In this document: positions 8,612 to 17,154 of the stretch, piece by piece | Layout of the letters: every line of letters begins with the position of its first letter | Position numbering within the stretch: the first letter of the stretch is position 1 | Assembly (NCBI GenBank): GCA_016188005.1 | Contig: JACPIQ010000007.1 | Span: 44,993 to 108,992, forward strand | Direction: 5' to 3' | From: Candidatus Rokuibacteriota bacterium | Lineage (GTDB): Bacteria > Methylomirabilota > Methylomirabilia > Rokubacteriales > CSP1-6 | DNA length: 64,000 bases | The notes under the pieces: generated by a model | What the model saw: the letters and a program-made list of their open reading frames with translations, nothing else | Told to the model about the DNA's origin: nothing | Databases searched by the model: none | Position numbers and translations under genes: made by a program

Positions 8612-9603
8612 CCCTGCCTCTCCGAGGCGGACCGATAGACGTGCTCCGTGAGGCTCTCGACCTCCGGGGGCGCGGACTCCCGGGCGAAGGTCACGGCCTT
8701 GTGCACTTCCGCGTCCACGTCGCGGCGGACCCCGTCCAGGTCCTCCCGCGTCATGCCACATGCCAGCAGGTGCTCCGCCAGCCGGGTGACCGGGTCCTTC
8801 CCCCGCCATTCGCAGAGCTCATCCTTCCGCCGCACGCCGACGTCGAAGTCCAGCGCGGGGCCGACATGGCCCCGCCAGCGATAGGTTCGGCACTCGAGCA
8901 GCGTGGGCCCTGCGCCGCTCCGCGCGTCCCGGACCGCCTCGGTCGCCGCCGAGAGCACCGCGAGGACGTCATTCCCGTCGAGCACGCGTCCAGGCATCCC
9001 GTGGGCCTCGGCACTCGCGACGATGTTGTCCCGGGCGCGCCGTTCCAGCAGGTGCATGTGACTCGCGTAGGAGTTGTTCTCACATGCGAATATCACCGGG
9101 AGCTTGCGGTGAGCCGCAAGATTCATCGACTCGTGGAACACTCCTTCCTCCGCTGCCCCGTCCCCGAAGAACGCCACCGTCACCCGGCCATCGCCACGGA
9201 GCGCCGACGCGAGGGCCGCTCCCACCGCGATCGGGATCGTGCCGGCGACCAGCGGGGCGGTGCCCAGGACCCCGACCTCTGGAGCGACGAGATGCATCGA
9301 ACCGCCGCGACCGCCGGAGCACCCCGTCTTCTTCCCATACAGCTCCGCCATCAGGGCGTTGAGGTCCCCGCCCTTCGCCAGGTAGTGGCCGTGCGAGCGA
9401 TGCCCCCCGAAGACGTAGTCGTCGGCGCGCAGCGCGGCGCACACGCCCGCGGCGACCGCCTCCTGACCCGTGTAGAGGTGCGTCGGGCACCCGATCTCCT
9501 TCGCCTCCAGCAGGTCCGCGATCGTCTCCTCGACGCCCCGCATCCGGACCATGGTCACGTACAGGGCCCGCAGCAGGACGACGCGATCCTCCGTTCGGAG
9601 CAT
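8608..9603 (-). CDS. Thiamine-dependent 2-oxo acid dehydrogenase E1 alpha-like subunit
   Basis: A 331-residue E1 alpha-type protein that binds thiamine diphosphate. The cofactor motif begins GDGAAEEGVFHES at 147 and ends ENN at 175-177, the classical GDG-x(25-30)-N spacing. HLYTGQEAV, GGHRSHGHYLAKGG and the phosphorylation-loop-like YRWRGH region are conserved. The ATG at 9603 has a GGAGAGAGGG site upstream and a 25-base gap from the preceding transferase gene. It is coupled to the beta gene by a GTGA overlap. Closest textbook relatives are pyruvate and acetoin dehydrogenase E1 alpha, but the surrounding genes are all for glycan synthesis. Confidence 0.88.
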   Translation of the reverse strand: MLRTEDRVVLLRALYVTMVRMRGVEETIADLLEAKEIGCPTHLYTGQEAVAAGVCAALRADDYVFGGHRSHGHYLAKGGDLNALMAELYGKKTGCSGGRGGSMHLVAPEVGVLGTAPLVAGTIPIAVGAALASALRGDGRVTVAFFGDGAAEEGVFHESMNLAAHRKLPVIFACENNSYASHMHLLERRARDNIVASAEAHGMPGRVLDGNDVLAVLSAATEAVRDARSGAGPTLLECRTYRWRGHVGPALDFDVGVRRKDELCEWRGKDPVTRLAEHLLACGMTREDLDGVRRDVDAEVHKAVTFARESAPPEVESLTEHVYRSASERQG

Positions 9604-9628
9604 GTCCCGATCCCTCTCTCCGCTCCGG

Positions 9629-10237
9629 CTAGCTGGCGAAGCGGTCAATGAGATGGGTCCTGAGCGTCGTGAGCATGATCGCAAGGTCGACGGCAAGGGA
9701 CCGCTTCCTCACGTACTCGAGCTGCAACCGGAGCTTCTCGGGTCTGATCTTCTCCATGTACGCGCGCTCCGGGTCGGGGCTGCCCGCGAGGATCTGGCCC
9801 TCGTCGCGAATCCACACGGTGGCCCAGTCGGTGATTCCCGGCGGGACCGACAGGATCGCCTTCTCCTCTTCCGTGAACATGTCCACGTAGTGCTGCACCT
9901 CCGGTCGGGGCCCGACGATGCTCATATCCCCCTTCAGCACGTTGATGAACTGCGCCAGCTCGTCCAGGTTGTACTTCCGGACGATCCGCCCCATGCGCGT
10001 GATGCGCGGATCGTCCGCCGGGGTCGAGGGACCGCCCATCCGGTCCGCACCCACGACCATGCTGCGGTACTTGTAGATGCGGAACGGCTTGCCGTGCCGG
10101 CCCACGCGCCAGCCGCGAAAGAACACCGGGCCGGGCGAATCCAGCTTGATCGCCACCGCCACGACGGCGAACAGGGGCAGGAGGAGCAGGAGGACGACGG
10201 CCGAGATCGCGATATCCACGATGCGCTTGACGACCAT
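9629..10237 (-). CDS. Initiating phosphoglycosyltransferase (PglC/WbaP catalytic domain), copy 1
   Basis: Transfers a sugar-1-phosphate from a UDP-sugar to undecaprenyl phosphate, the first membrane step of glycan assembly. This is the short monotopic form of 202 residues. It has an N-terminal re-entrant hydrophobic segment (7-30), KLDSPGP at 31-37, the catalytic Asp-Glu pair at 92-93 (LDELAQF) and VGPRPE at 108-113. The ATG at 10237 follows an AGGAG at sensible spacing; in-frame starts at 10246 and 10264 are less well placed. It lies directly beside a paralogue (10283-10879). The C-terminal part is longer and divergent from WcaJ types. Confidence 0.88.
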   Translation of the reverse strand: MVVKRIVDIAISAVVLLLLLPLFAVVAVAIKLDSPGPVFFRGWRVGRHGKPFRIYKYRSMVVGADRMGGPSTPADDPRITRMGRIVRKYNLDELAQFINVLKGDMSIVGPRPEVQHYVDMFTEEEKAILSVPPGITDWATVWIRDEGQILAGSPDPERAYMEKIRPEKLRLQLEYVRKRSLAVDLAIMLTTLRTHLIDRFAS

Positions 10238-10282
10238 TCCCCTCATGCTCCTTCCCGTCCGCACGGGCTCCGCGGCCCCGCC

Positions 10283-10879
10283 TCAGGCCCGGAGCAGCGA
10301 CACCGCCGCGCGGGCGAGGATCGCTGCATCGTAGGCGAGCGACTGCCGCCTGACGTACTCCAGATCCAGCCGCAGCTTCTGCGGAAGGATGGTCTCGGTA
10401 TAGAACCGCTCCCGGTCGCCGACGACCTCTTCGAGGAGGCGTTCCTCGTGCCGATAGGCGATGAACGACAGGCTCGCCAGCCCGGGGCGCACGTCAAGCA
10501 CCCGTCGTTCATCCTCGCTATAGCGCGCGACGTATCGGGGATCCTCCGGTCGGGGCCCCACGATGCTCATCGTACCCGTCAGCACGTTGATGAGCTGAGG
10601 CATCTCGTCGAGCTTCAGATCACGGAGCGTCCGGCCGATGCGGGTGACGCGAGAGTCATCGCGCGCGGTGATCGCGGGCCCACGGCGCTCCGCGTCGGCC
10701 ACCATGGTGCGGAACTTGTAGACGACGAACTCCTGTCCCCTCAAGCCGACCCGACGCCCGCGGTAGAGAACCGGCCCCGGGGAGTCCAGCTTGATCAGGA
10801 GGGCGATCACGGCCCACACCGGCCAGAGGGCGACGAGGGCGACCGCGCTCACCACCACGTCGACGAGCCGCTTCACCAT
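10283..10879 (-). CDS. Initiating phosphoglycosyltransferase, copy 2
   Basis: A 198-residue relative of the downstream gene with the same plan: hydrophobic segment 8-29, LDSPGP at 31-36, catalytic Asp91-Glu92 in LDEMPQL and VGPRPEDPRY near 110. A dehydratase-like C-terminal segment with LPQKLRLDLEYVRRQSL closely matches copy 1 ([17 protein letters not shown]), so the two are tandem duplicates that have diverged. The ATG at 10879 lies six bases after the aminotransferase stop. The two may use different UDP-sugars, or one may be redundant. A third, less similar copy lies at 24108-24776. Confidence 0.88.
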   Translation of the reverse strand: MVKRLVDVVVSAVALVALWPVWAVIALLIKLDSPGPVLYRGRRVGLRGQEFVVYKFRTMVADAERRGPAITARDDSRVTRIGRTLRDLKLDEMPQLINVLTGTMSIVGPRPEDPRYVARYSEDERRVLDVRPGLASLSFIAYRHEERLLEEVVGDRERFYTETILPQKLRLDLEYVRRQSLAYDAAILARAAVSLLRA

Positions 10880-10885
10880 GTGGCG

Positions 10886-12046
10886 CTAGCGCCGGAACCG
10901 CCTCGAGAGGTCAGCGACGGCCTCGATGACAGACAGCACATCGTCCTGCGTCATCCCCGGGTAGATCGGCAACGAGATACAGCGCTCGTAGAACCATTCG
11001 GCGTTCGGGAAGTCCCCCGGCGCGTACCCGAAGGCCTTCCGGTAATAGGGCTGAAGGTGCAGCGGGATGAAATGCACGCTCGCCCCGATGTTCCGCGCTC
11101 TCAGCTGCCTGACGAATTGGCCGCGGTCGATGGTCAGCATTTCGGGCCGGATCAGGATCACGTAGAGGTGCCACGCATTCTGACGGCCGGCCGCCTCGCG
11201 GGGGGGGATGATCGCCTCCATCCGGGAAAACGCCGCGGTGTAGGCCGAGGCGCAGCGACACCGCGCGGCGTGGAAGGCGTCACACTTCTTCAGCTGTTCG
11301 ATCCCGATCGCGGCCAGCAAGTCCATCATGTTGCACTTGTATCCCGGCTCGTGGACCTCGTATTGCCAGCTCTCGTCCGCGTCGTGCCGCGTCCACGCAT
11401 CCCTGCTGAGACCGTGCAGGCGCAAGGCGCGGATGCGCTCGGCGTACTCCTCCTTCGCCGTGGTCACCATGCCGCCTTCCCCGGTGGTGATGGTCTTCGT
11501 CGCGTAGAAGCTGAAGGCGGTGAGGTCCCCGAGCGTTCCGACCATCCGGCCGCCCACGCGGGCGGGCAGCGCATGGGCCGCATCGTCAACGAGGACGAGG
11601 CGCGACGCGGCGGCCACTGCGCCGAGGCGCTCCACGTCGCAGGGCTGGCCGGCGTAGTGGACCGGGAGAATCGCCTTCGTTCGCGGCGTCAGCGACGCTT
11701 CGACTCGGGCCGGATCCATGAGCGCATCCTCGGGGCGCACGTCCACGAAGACCGGGCGCGCGCCGCAGTGCACGATCACCTCGGCCGTCGCCGTGAACGT
11801 GAACGGCGTCGTGATCACCTCGTCCCCGGCGCTCACGCCGGCCGTGACGAGGGCGAGCTGCAGCGCGGCCGTGCCCGAACTGACCGCGATCGCATGCCGA
11901 GCCCCCACGTATCGCGCGAAGTCGCGCTCGAACTCCTCCGCCCGCGGCCCGGTCGTCAGCCAGCGCGAGCGGAGAGTCTCCACCGCCGCCCGGATCTCCT
12001 CCTCCTCGATCTGCGGGCGATTGAACGGAATGAATCGGCCCGTCAC
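10886..12046 (-). CDS. DegT/DnrJ/EryC1 family sugar aminotransferase, PseC/ArnB-like
   Basis: A 386-residue PLP enzyme. The cofactor lysine is Lys184 in FSFYATKTITTGEGG, and the partner motif DDAAHALPA is at 154-162. The sequence pattern (PFNRP start, TPFTFTAT, YKCNMMD, LHLQPYY) resembles UDP-4-keto-6-deoxy sugar C4 aminotransferases such as PseC, PglE and ArnB. It is thus a candidate for the missing PseC step, though the lysine motif cannot settle the substrate. The GTG at 12046 overlaps the upstream methyltransferase as GTGA. The next gene downstream is a phosphoglycosyltransferase, which would suit a diamino-dideoxy sugar as the first residue of the glycan. Confidence 0.86.
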   Translation of the reverse strand: MTGRFIPFNRPQIEEEEIRAAVETLRSRWLTTGPRAEEFERDFARYVGARHAIAVSSGTAALQLALVTAGVSAGDEVITTPFTFTATAEVIVHCGARPVFVDVRPEDALMDPARVEASLTPRTKAILPVHYAGQPCDVERLGAVAAASRLVLVDDAAHALPARVGGRMVGTLGDLTAFSFYATKTITTGEGGMVTTAKEEYAERIRALRLHGLSRDAWTRHDADESWQYEVHEPGYKCNMMDLLAAIGIEQLKKCDAFHAARCRCASAYTAAFSRMEAIIPPREAAGRQNAWHLYVILIRPEMLTIDRGQFVRQLRARNIGASVHFIPLHLQPYYRKAFGYAPGDFPNAEWFYERCISLPIYPGMTQDDVLSVIEAVADLSRRFRR

Positions 12047-12744
12047 GGTTCCGGCGCGGCCTTTGTCAGGAGGGCGAGATAGTGGCTGCGTAACCACGGG
12101 ATGCGCTCGAGAAGGCCGCAGAGCCCCCTCGACCAGGGCGCCAGGGCTCGCGCCACGGGCGCCCCCAGGGTGACCCGACGGAAGGTCGCCTCGAACGACG
12201 GGAACAGCGCCCGGATCTCGGCCGGTCCGGTGCCGCGGACATCCGGATTCGCGGGGTTGTTGTAGTAGAGGTCGTACCACAGGATGTGACCGCCGGAGCG
12301 GAGCACCCGCGCCATCGCCGCGCTCGCGCGCCGCCGCATCCCGTCGTCCAGCATCGAGCTGAACGCGAGCACCTGCACCACCAGGTCGAACTGCTCGCTC
12401 TCGAACGGCAGCTCGGCGGCGTCACCGCAGCGAACGTCCACGTTCGGGTGCATGCGGCGCGCCTCCTCGATCGCGTCAGGCCGGATGTCGATGCCCTTCA
12501 AGCGCTCTGGAAGACACCCATAGGTCATGAAGCGCCGGAGGACCTCCCCGGACCCGCATCCCACCTCGAGCACGTCCAGCCGCGCCAAGTCGGTGAGCCC
12601 ATGGTCACGAAGCAGGCGCAGCATATCACGCTCGAGCTGTTGCATCCAAAGCAGATGGCCGGGCGAGAAGTACGAGTAGCGCCCTGGAGGAACGTCCCGC
12701 TCGCGCCGCGCGTACGCGATCCTGATCCGCTCGACCTCGCTCAT
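12043..12744 (-). CDS. Class I SAM-dependent methyltransferase
   Basis: A 233-residue methyltransferase with motif I LEVGCGSGEV at 59-68, a GIDIRPDAIEEA acidic loop, CGDAAELPF and FDLVVQVLAFSSMLDD. The ending with a RVLRSGGHILWYDLYYNNP strand is typical of Methyltransf_11/25 proteins. The acceptor cannot be read from sequence. The ATG at 12744 overlaps the previous stop (ATGA), and the aminotransferase start overlaps its own stop (GTGA). The gene is therefore tightly coupled within a run from the ligases to the aminotransferase. O- or N-methylation of a glycan residue is the likely role. Confidence 0.8.
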   Translation of the reverse strand: MSEVERIRIAYARRERDVPPGRYSYFSPGHLLWMQQLERDMLRLLRDHGLTDLARLDVLEVGCGSGEVLRRFMTYGCLPERLKGIDIRPDAIEEARRMHPNVDVRCGDAAELPFESEQFDLVVQVLAFSSMLDDGMRRRASAAMARVLRSGGHILWYDLYYNNPANPDVRGTGPAEIRALFPSFEATFRRVTLGAPVARALAPWSRGLCGLLERIPWLRSHYLALLTKAAPEP

Positions 12745-13649
12745 CGGGCGCTCCCCGGCGGCACCTCTGGTCGCGATGCGCCCACCAGCATGATGTCCCC
12801 GACGTCCACGTAGAGGCGCGCCTTCCCGATGCGCGAGTCCCGGAGGCGCTCGTAGAGAACGCGGCACAGGCCGAGCTGGGTCATGCTGTGCCCGATGAAC
12901 ATCAGGTGCCGAAGGGTCACGTATCGCCCGGAGGTCTCGACCGTCCGGACCTCGAACCCGGCCGATTCCAACATGCGCCGCATCGACCGCCGGGAGAAGA
13001 AGTGCAGGTGGAACGGCGGCGATATCAGCCGCCACTTCCGGCCGAGCACCCGGGCCATCCCGCTGTCGAAGTCGCCCGTCGTGATGTAGACCCGGCCGCC
13101 CGGACGCAGGACCCGGAACGCCGAGCGCACGTACGCGTCCGGGTTCGGCACATGCTCCAGCACATCCCACATGGTGACCACGTCGAAGGAGCCGTCGGGG
13201 TACGAGAGATCCGGAAGCTCGCCGACATCGACCGGAATCCCCAGCCGCGCCCGAATGGACTCCGCCGCGAAGCGCGAGATCTCGATTCCCCTGACGTCCC
13301 ACTCCTTCGCGGAGATCTCGAGAAAGAGCCCGTCAGCACAGCCGACGTCCACCAAGCGGCCGCCGGCCGGCGGCATGCCAATCGCGCGGACCCAGAGTTC
13401 GAAGTTCTTGCGCCGCACGTCCTGATCCTGGAAGTAGGCGATCTCGAAGAACTCCTCGTTGTAGAGGGCCGCCAGCTCCTCCCGCCCGGGAAAGGGAGAT
13501 ACCCAGCCATGGCCACAGTCGAGGCAGCGGGCGATGGCGTAGCCGTTCTTCCGGAAGGCAACCCGCGACAGCGAGCTGCCACAGGCCACACAGCCGTTCC
13601 GGGTCTCCGGGATTCTCTCGCACCGGGCCCGTGCCGCCGGCTCCCTCAT
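12741..13649 (-). CDS. SAM methyltransferase with N-terminal zinc ribbon
   Basis: A 302-residue protein. A four-cysteine zinc ribbon (Cys20, Cys23, Cys42, Cys45) precedes a class I methyltransferase domain with motif I LVDVGCADG at 99-107, GIEISRFAAE and FDVVTMWDVLEHVPNP. This arrangement is common for methyltransferases in O-antigen and capsule clusters, and resembles the zinc-binding domain of sugar C-methyltransferases. The full C-methyltransferase C-terminal domain is missing, so O-methylation is equally possible. The ATG at 13649 overlaps the ligase-like gene stop as ATGA. A second zinc-ribbon methyltransferase is at 30873-31889. Confidence 0.82.
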   Translation of the reverse strand: MREPAARARCERIPETRNGCVACGSSLSRVAFRKNGYAIARCLDCGHGWVSPFPGREELAALYNEEFFEIAYFQDQDVRRKNFELWVRAIGMPPAGGRLVDVGCADGLFLEISAKEWDVRGIEISRFAAESIRARLGIPVDVGELPDLSYPDGSFDVVTMWDVLEHVPNPDAYVRSAFRVLRPGGRVYITTGDFDSGMARVLGRKWRLISPPFHLHFFSRRSMRRMLESAGFEVRTVETSGRYVTLRHLMFIGHSMTQLGLCRVLYERLRDSRIGKARLYVDVGDIMLVGASRPEVPPGSAR

Positions 13650-14986
13650 CGTCCCGCCGCACCAACACCGGCAGCCGCCCGATCGTGCGTTGCCTCCCGG
13701 AGGAGCCCTGTCGTCAGACCGACTGGCAGGGCAAGAAAGAATTCGTTCTGGCTGCCCGCGGAGACGAACAGGTCCATCGACGCGCCATAGGCGAACAGAG
13801 CCCCGGCAAGAAGCAACCACGTCCGCTGTCGTGGCGCCAGCCTCAGGTCGGCAAGCCGGAGCGCTCTCCCGACCCCCATCGCCCACAGGGACAGGTAGAA
13901 GGCGAGGCCGACCAGCCCGGTCTCCACCGCGTAGCGAAGCAGCTCCGAGTGCGGGGTGGTCGTCGGCCCGAGGGGCGACCCCTCCCGGCTGATCACCGTC
14001 TGGAACTGCTTGACACCGACACCGAGGAGCGGGCTGTCGCCGAACTTCCGCACGGAGAAGTCCAGAAGAAACAAGCGGCCCCCGGCATGCGCGCTCTTCA
14101 CCGACTTCCAGCTGTGCTCGAGATCCGTCAACCCCTGGAGGAGCTCGTTGATCGAGCCGATGTGCTCGGCCACCACCGCCGGCGCGTGTCGCTCGAGAAA
14201 CGGCATCGCGTGAGTGACGAATACGGGCACCGCGAGGACCATCGCGGCGACCCCCAATGCGACGATCAGCAGAAGAGTCGCCACACGCCGCATGACGACC
14301 GCCAGACCGACGGACACCGTCGGCGTGATCCGCGACAGGTACAGGGCGAACACGCCGGCCGCCGCGACGCCGACCCAGCCCTTCCGCTCCAGTGAGAGGA
14401 GGGTCAGGCACGTAAACAGGACGGCCGCCAGTCCGAGGCCCAGCCTCCGCGCCCCGGACCGGTCGAGAAACCCGAGTGGGAACAAGATCGAGGCGAGGAG
14501 GCCGAAGGCCCACTTGGGCTCGCCGGCGTCCTTGTAGCCGGCGAACTTGCCGCGCGCGACGTGGTAGAGCACGACGCCGACGACGATCACCACCAGGCCG
14601 GCGACGAGCACGCGGATGAACCGTTCTCGCGCTCGTTCGTCGGCGCCGACGCCCACGAGGGTCGCAGTGAACAGCAAGAACTCGGCCTTCTGGCCAAACC
14701 CGGCGACGGCCGCCTTCGAGCTGGCAAGCAGCAGGCCGTTGAGAAAGAGATAGACGGCGAAGAGGCCAGAGAGAATGAACCACCAGTCACGATGGAGACC
14801 CTGCACGGCCGACGCCCGCCACAGCCCCCCGAGCAGCGTCAGCGCGATCAGAGCGGCAAGCATCGGATCGAACGGCCGCAGCGTCAACCCGAGGACCTTG
14901 GTCTTGAGCGGGAGAAAGAGCGTCAGGACGGCACACGCCAGTCCCGGCGCCAGCAGGGCGGTCGCCCACTCCGCTCTCCCCTTCAC
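13646..14986 (-). CDS. O-antigen ligase/polymerase-like membrane protein, copy 1
   Basis: A 446-residue polytopic membrane protein with about ten to twelve hydrophobic segments and one large periplasmic loop at roughly 275-345. The Wzy_C/O-antigen ligase (PF04932) pattern is visible: LLSLERKGW near 200, and SPLLGVGVKQFQ followed by PHSELLRYAVETGLVGL near 320-370, where the loop histidine and glutamate of ligases sit. It either joins finished chains to an acceptor or polymerises repeat units. The GTG at 14986 overlaps the paralogous upstream gene by GTGA. The two are clear tandem duplicates, sharing LTLRPFDP and GEPKWAF segments. Confidence 0.83.
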   Translation of the reverse strand: MKGRAEWATALLAPGLACAVLTLFLPLKTKVLGLTLRPFDPMLAALIALTLLGGLWRASAVQGLHRDWWFILSGLFAVYLFLNGLLLASSKAAVAGFGQKAEFLLFTATLVGVGADERARERFIRVLVAGLVVIVVGVVLYHVARGKFAGYKDAGEPKWAFGLLASILFPLGFLDRSGARRLGLGLAAVLFTCLTLLSLERKGWVGVAAAGVFALYLSRITPTVSVGLAVVMRRVATLLLIVALGVAAMVLAVPVFVTHAMPFLERHAPAVVAEHIGSINELLQGLTDLEHSWKSVKSAHAGGRLFLLDFSVRKFGDSPLLGVGVKQFQTVISREGSPLGPTTTPHSELLRYAVETGLVGLAFYLSLWAMGVGRALRLADLRLAPRQRTWLLLAGALFAYGASMDLFVSAGSQNEFFLALPVGLTTGLLREATHDRAAAGVGAAGR

Positions 14987-16341
14987 GTGCCCTGCTGCTC
15001 GCGCCACAGGCCAGTCGCCAGCCCCACGGGGAGGGTGAGGAACAGCTCGTTCTGAGCGCCCGCCGCGACGAAGAAGTTCATGAACAGGCCGTAGCCGAGC
15101 ATCGCCCCGACGACCATCACCCAGGTCCTGTGCCGTGCATCGGCCATCATCCGTGCAGCCGTCGCGACTCGCCTGGCCCCGAGCAGCCACAGCAGCAGGT
15201 AGAGGGACAGGCCCACGCCACCTGCCTCGACCGCGTACTGGGCGTACTCGTTGTGGGCGGTCGTCGCAAACGCGAGCGTCGGCGCGTCGCGCGCGATCGC
15301 CGGCTGGAACTGGTCCACGCCGATGCCGAACAGGGGGGACTCCCTGAGCTTCTGGAGCGAGAAGGCGACGAGGAACAGTCGCTGCCGTGCGTTCGGCGCC
15401 TCCACGTACTTGTAGCTCTCAGAGATGTCGGACAAGCCGACGACGAAGTCGCCCAGGGCCCGGACCCGGTCCACCGAGTCGGGGGCGCGCTCCTCCAGCA
15501 GCGGAGTGACGCTCGCGACCAGAAGTGGGATCGTCACGAGGAGTCCGGCGGTCAGCGCGATCAGCCCCCCGTAGAGAGCCACCGCCCGCACCGCCCGCCG
15601 TCCGATCGTTCTCCGGACGGCGTAACGGTGGGTGCGCAGGTAGAGGGCGGCGAGGACGGCCAGGACGAACGCCCCCCAGCCCTTCCGCTCGAGCGACAGC
15701 AGCATCAGCCCGACCGATGCCAGCAGCATCACCTTCAAGACGTGGCGCCCGCGCGACCGCGACCGGTCGAGATACGCCAGGGGAAACAAGATGGACGCCA
15801 GGAGCGCGAACGCCCACTTGGGCTCCCCCAGCCGCTTGTAGTCGACCCACTGGCCGGCCGCGACGTGCCAGAGCACCGTTCCGGCGACGACAGCCCCGAG
15901 TCCGAGGAGGAGCAGCCGGAGGAACGTGTCTCTCGCCCGCTCGTCGCCACCGACGGCCGCGATCGTCACCGCCAGGAAGAGGAACTCGACCTTCTGCATG
16001 AGCACCTTCACGGCGTCCTTGACACCTGCCAGCAGGAGGCCGTTGAGGGTGAGGTAGACGGCAAACAGGACGAAGAGGATGAACCACGCGTCCCGGGGGA
16101 TCGCGCGGATCGCGGGGCCCCGGAGCAGACCCGCCGAGAGGAACATCGCCACGAAGAGGACGACCAGGGGGTCGAACGGACGGAGGGTGAGCCCCCCGAC
16201 GACGGTCTTGAGCGGCAGGAAGAGGCTCACGACGAGCGCCGCCGCGCCGAAGGCGAGCAGCGCCGAGCGACGGACCGGGATGACGAGCCCCAGACCCCAC
16301 AGGGTCGGCGCAGATCGGCTGACGCTCAGCGTCGATGCCAC
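14983..16341 (-). CDS. O-antigen ligase/polymerase-like membrane protein, copy 2
   Basis: A 452-residue polytopic protein, the upstream partner of the tandem pair. Matching landmarks are LTLRPFDPLVV, GEPKWAFALLASILFPL, LLSLERKGWGAF, SPLFGIGVDQFQPA and TTAHNEYAQYAVEAGGVGL. The signature loop residues Arg/Lys-Gly-Trp and His-Asn-Glu are kept, so both copies look functional. With two members, one may polymerise and the other ligate, or they may serve two different glycans. Start is GTG at 16341, immediately beside the GT2 stop at 16342. The C-terminal motif AAGAQNELFLTLPVGLATG mirrors SAGSQNEFFLALPVGLTTG in copy 1. Confidence 0.83.
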   Translation of the reverse strand: MASTLSVSRSAPTLWGLGLVIPVRRSALLAFGAAALVVSLFLPLKTVVGGLTLRPFDPLVVLFVAMFLSAGLLRGPAIRAIPRDAWFILFVLFAVYLTLNGLLLAGVKDAVKVLMQKVEFLFLAVTIAAVGGDERARDTFLRLLLLGLGAVVAGTVLWHVAAGQWVDYKRLGEPKWAFALLASILFPLAYLDRSRSRGRHVLKVMLLASVGLMLLSLERKGWGAFVLAVLAALYLRTHRYAVRRTIGRRAVRAVALYGGLIALTAGLLVTIPLLVASVTPLLEERAPDSVDRVRALGDFVVGLSDISESYKYVEAPNARQRLFLVAFSLQKLRESPLFGIGVDQFQPAIARDAPTLAFATTAHNEYAQYAVEAGGVGLSLYLLLWLLGARRVATAARMMADARHRTWVMVVGAMLGYGLFMNFFVAAGAQNELFLTLPVGLATGLWREQQGT

Positions 16342-17154
16342 TCAGGTCACCCGCCGGCGATCGCGCGCCCGGCGCGCCAGGAGCCCGGCCTCGTACGCCA
16401 CGAACCGGAAGATCCCGCGTGCGATCTGGGCCGCCATCGTGCGGGCCGTGTACCGGATCGGGATTCGATTGTTCCGGAGGATCCCGTAGAGTTGCCGCTT
16501 GTGGTACGCGATGGACGTGAGGCTCGTTCCACCGGAGACGCCGCCGAGGCGGAAGTAGGCGATCGTCCGGGGGAGCTGATGCGCCTTCTCGCCCCCCAGC
16601 AACGCCCGGAGGATGAAGTCCCGGTCGGCCCCGATCCTGAACCGCGGGTCGTACAGGCCATGTCTCCTGTGCACGTCGGCACGGACGAACCACGTCGGGT
16701 GGCCGATCATGTCGAGCTTGGGTGGCAGGATCTCCTCCGCCGTCGTCTTCTTCGTGAAGACAACCCGCCCGTCGAGGGCCGACACCATGTCCAGATAGCC
16801 ATAGAAGATGCCGGTCTCCGGTCGCGCCCGCGCCGCCTGCACCACCGCGTCCACGGCGTCGGGGCAGTAGTAGTCGTCGCCATGAACCACGCCGATCAGG
16901 TCGCCCGTCGCGATCCGGATGCCCTTGTTGATCGCGTCGTAGATTCCCCCATCCGGCTCGCTCACCCACCGGGCGATCCGATCCTCATACCGCTTGATGA
17001 TTTCCACGGTCCCGTCCGTGGACCCGCCGTCGATCACGATGTACTCGATGCGCGGGTAGGTCTGGCTGATCACCGAGCGGAGCGTCTCTTCGATGTAGGG
17101 GGCCCCGTTCCGGACGACCGTCACGACACTGACCAGCGGGTTGGCCTGGCTCAC
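16342..17154 (-). CDS. Family 2 glycosyltransferase
   Basis: A 270-residue GT-A enzyme. The nucleotide-sugar site is clear: VSVVTVVRNG at 8-17, IDGGSTDGT at 41-49 and the metal-binding HGDDYY at 91-96. ISQTYPRIEYIVIDGGS followed by EPDGGIYDAINKGI is the signature of WcaA/WbbD-like transferases that add hexoses or HexNAc to lipid-linked chains. No membrane segment is apparent. The GTG start at 17154 overlaps the methyltransferase gene stop by GTGA. The donor and acceptor are not predictable. Confidence 0.88.
   Translation of the reverse strand: MSQANPLVSVVTVVRNGAPYIEETLRSVISQTYPRIEYIVIDGGSTDGTVEIIKRYEDRIARWVSEPDGGIYDAINKGIRIATGDLIGVVHGDDYYCPDAVDAVVQAARARPETGIFYGYLDMVSALDGRVVFTKKTTAEEILPPKLDMIGHPTWFVRADVHRRHGLYDPRFRIGADRDFILRALLGGEKAHQLPRTIAYFRLGGVSGGTSLTSIAYHKRQLYGILRNNRIPIRYTARTMAAQIARGIFRFVAYEAGLLARRARDRRRVT

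Noticed and set aside
7586..9603. E1 alpha/beta read as the housekeeping pyruvate dehydrogenase
   Set aside because: No E2 or E3 genes are near and every neighbour is a glycan gene, so a dedicated role is more likely. It cannot be fully excluded without the rest of the genome.
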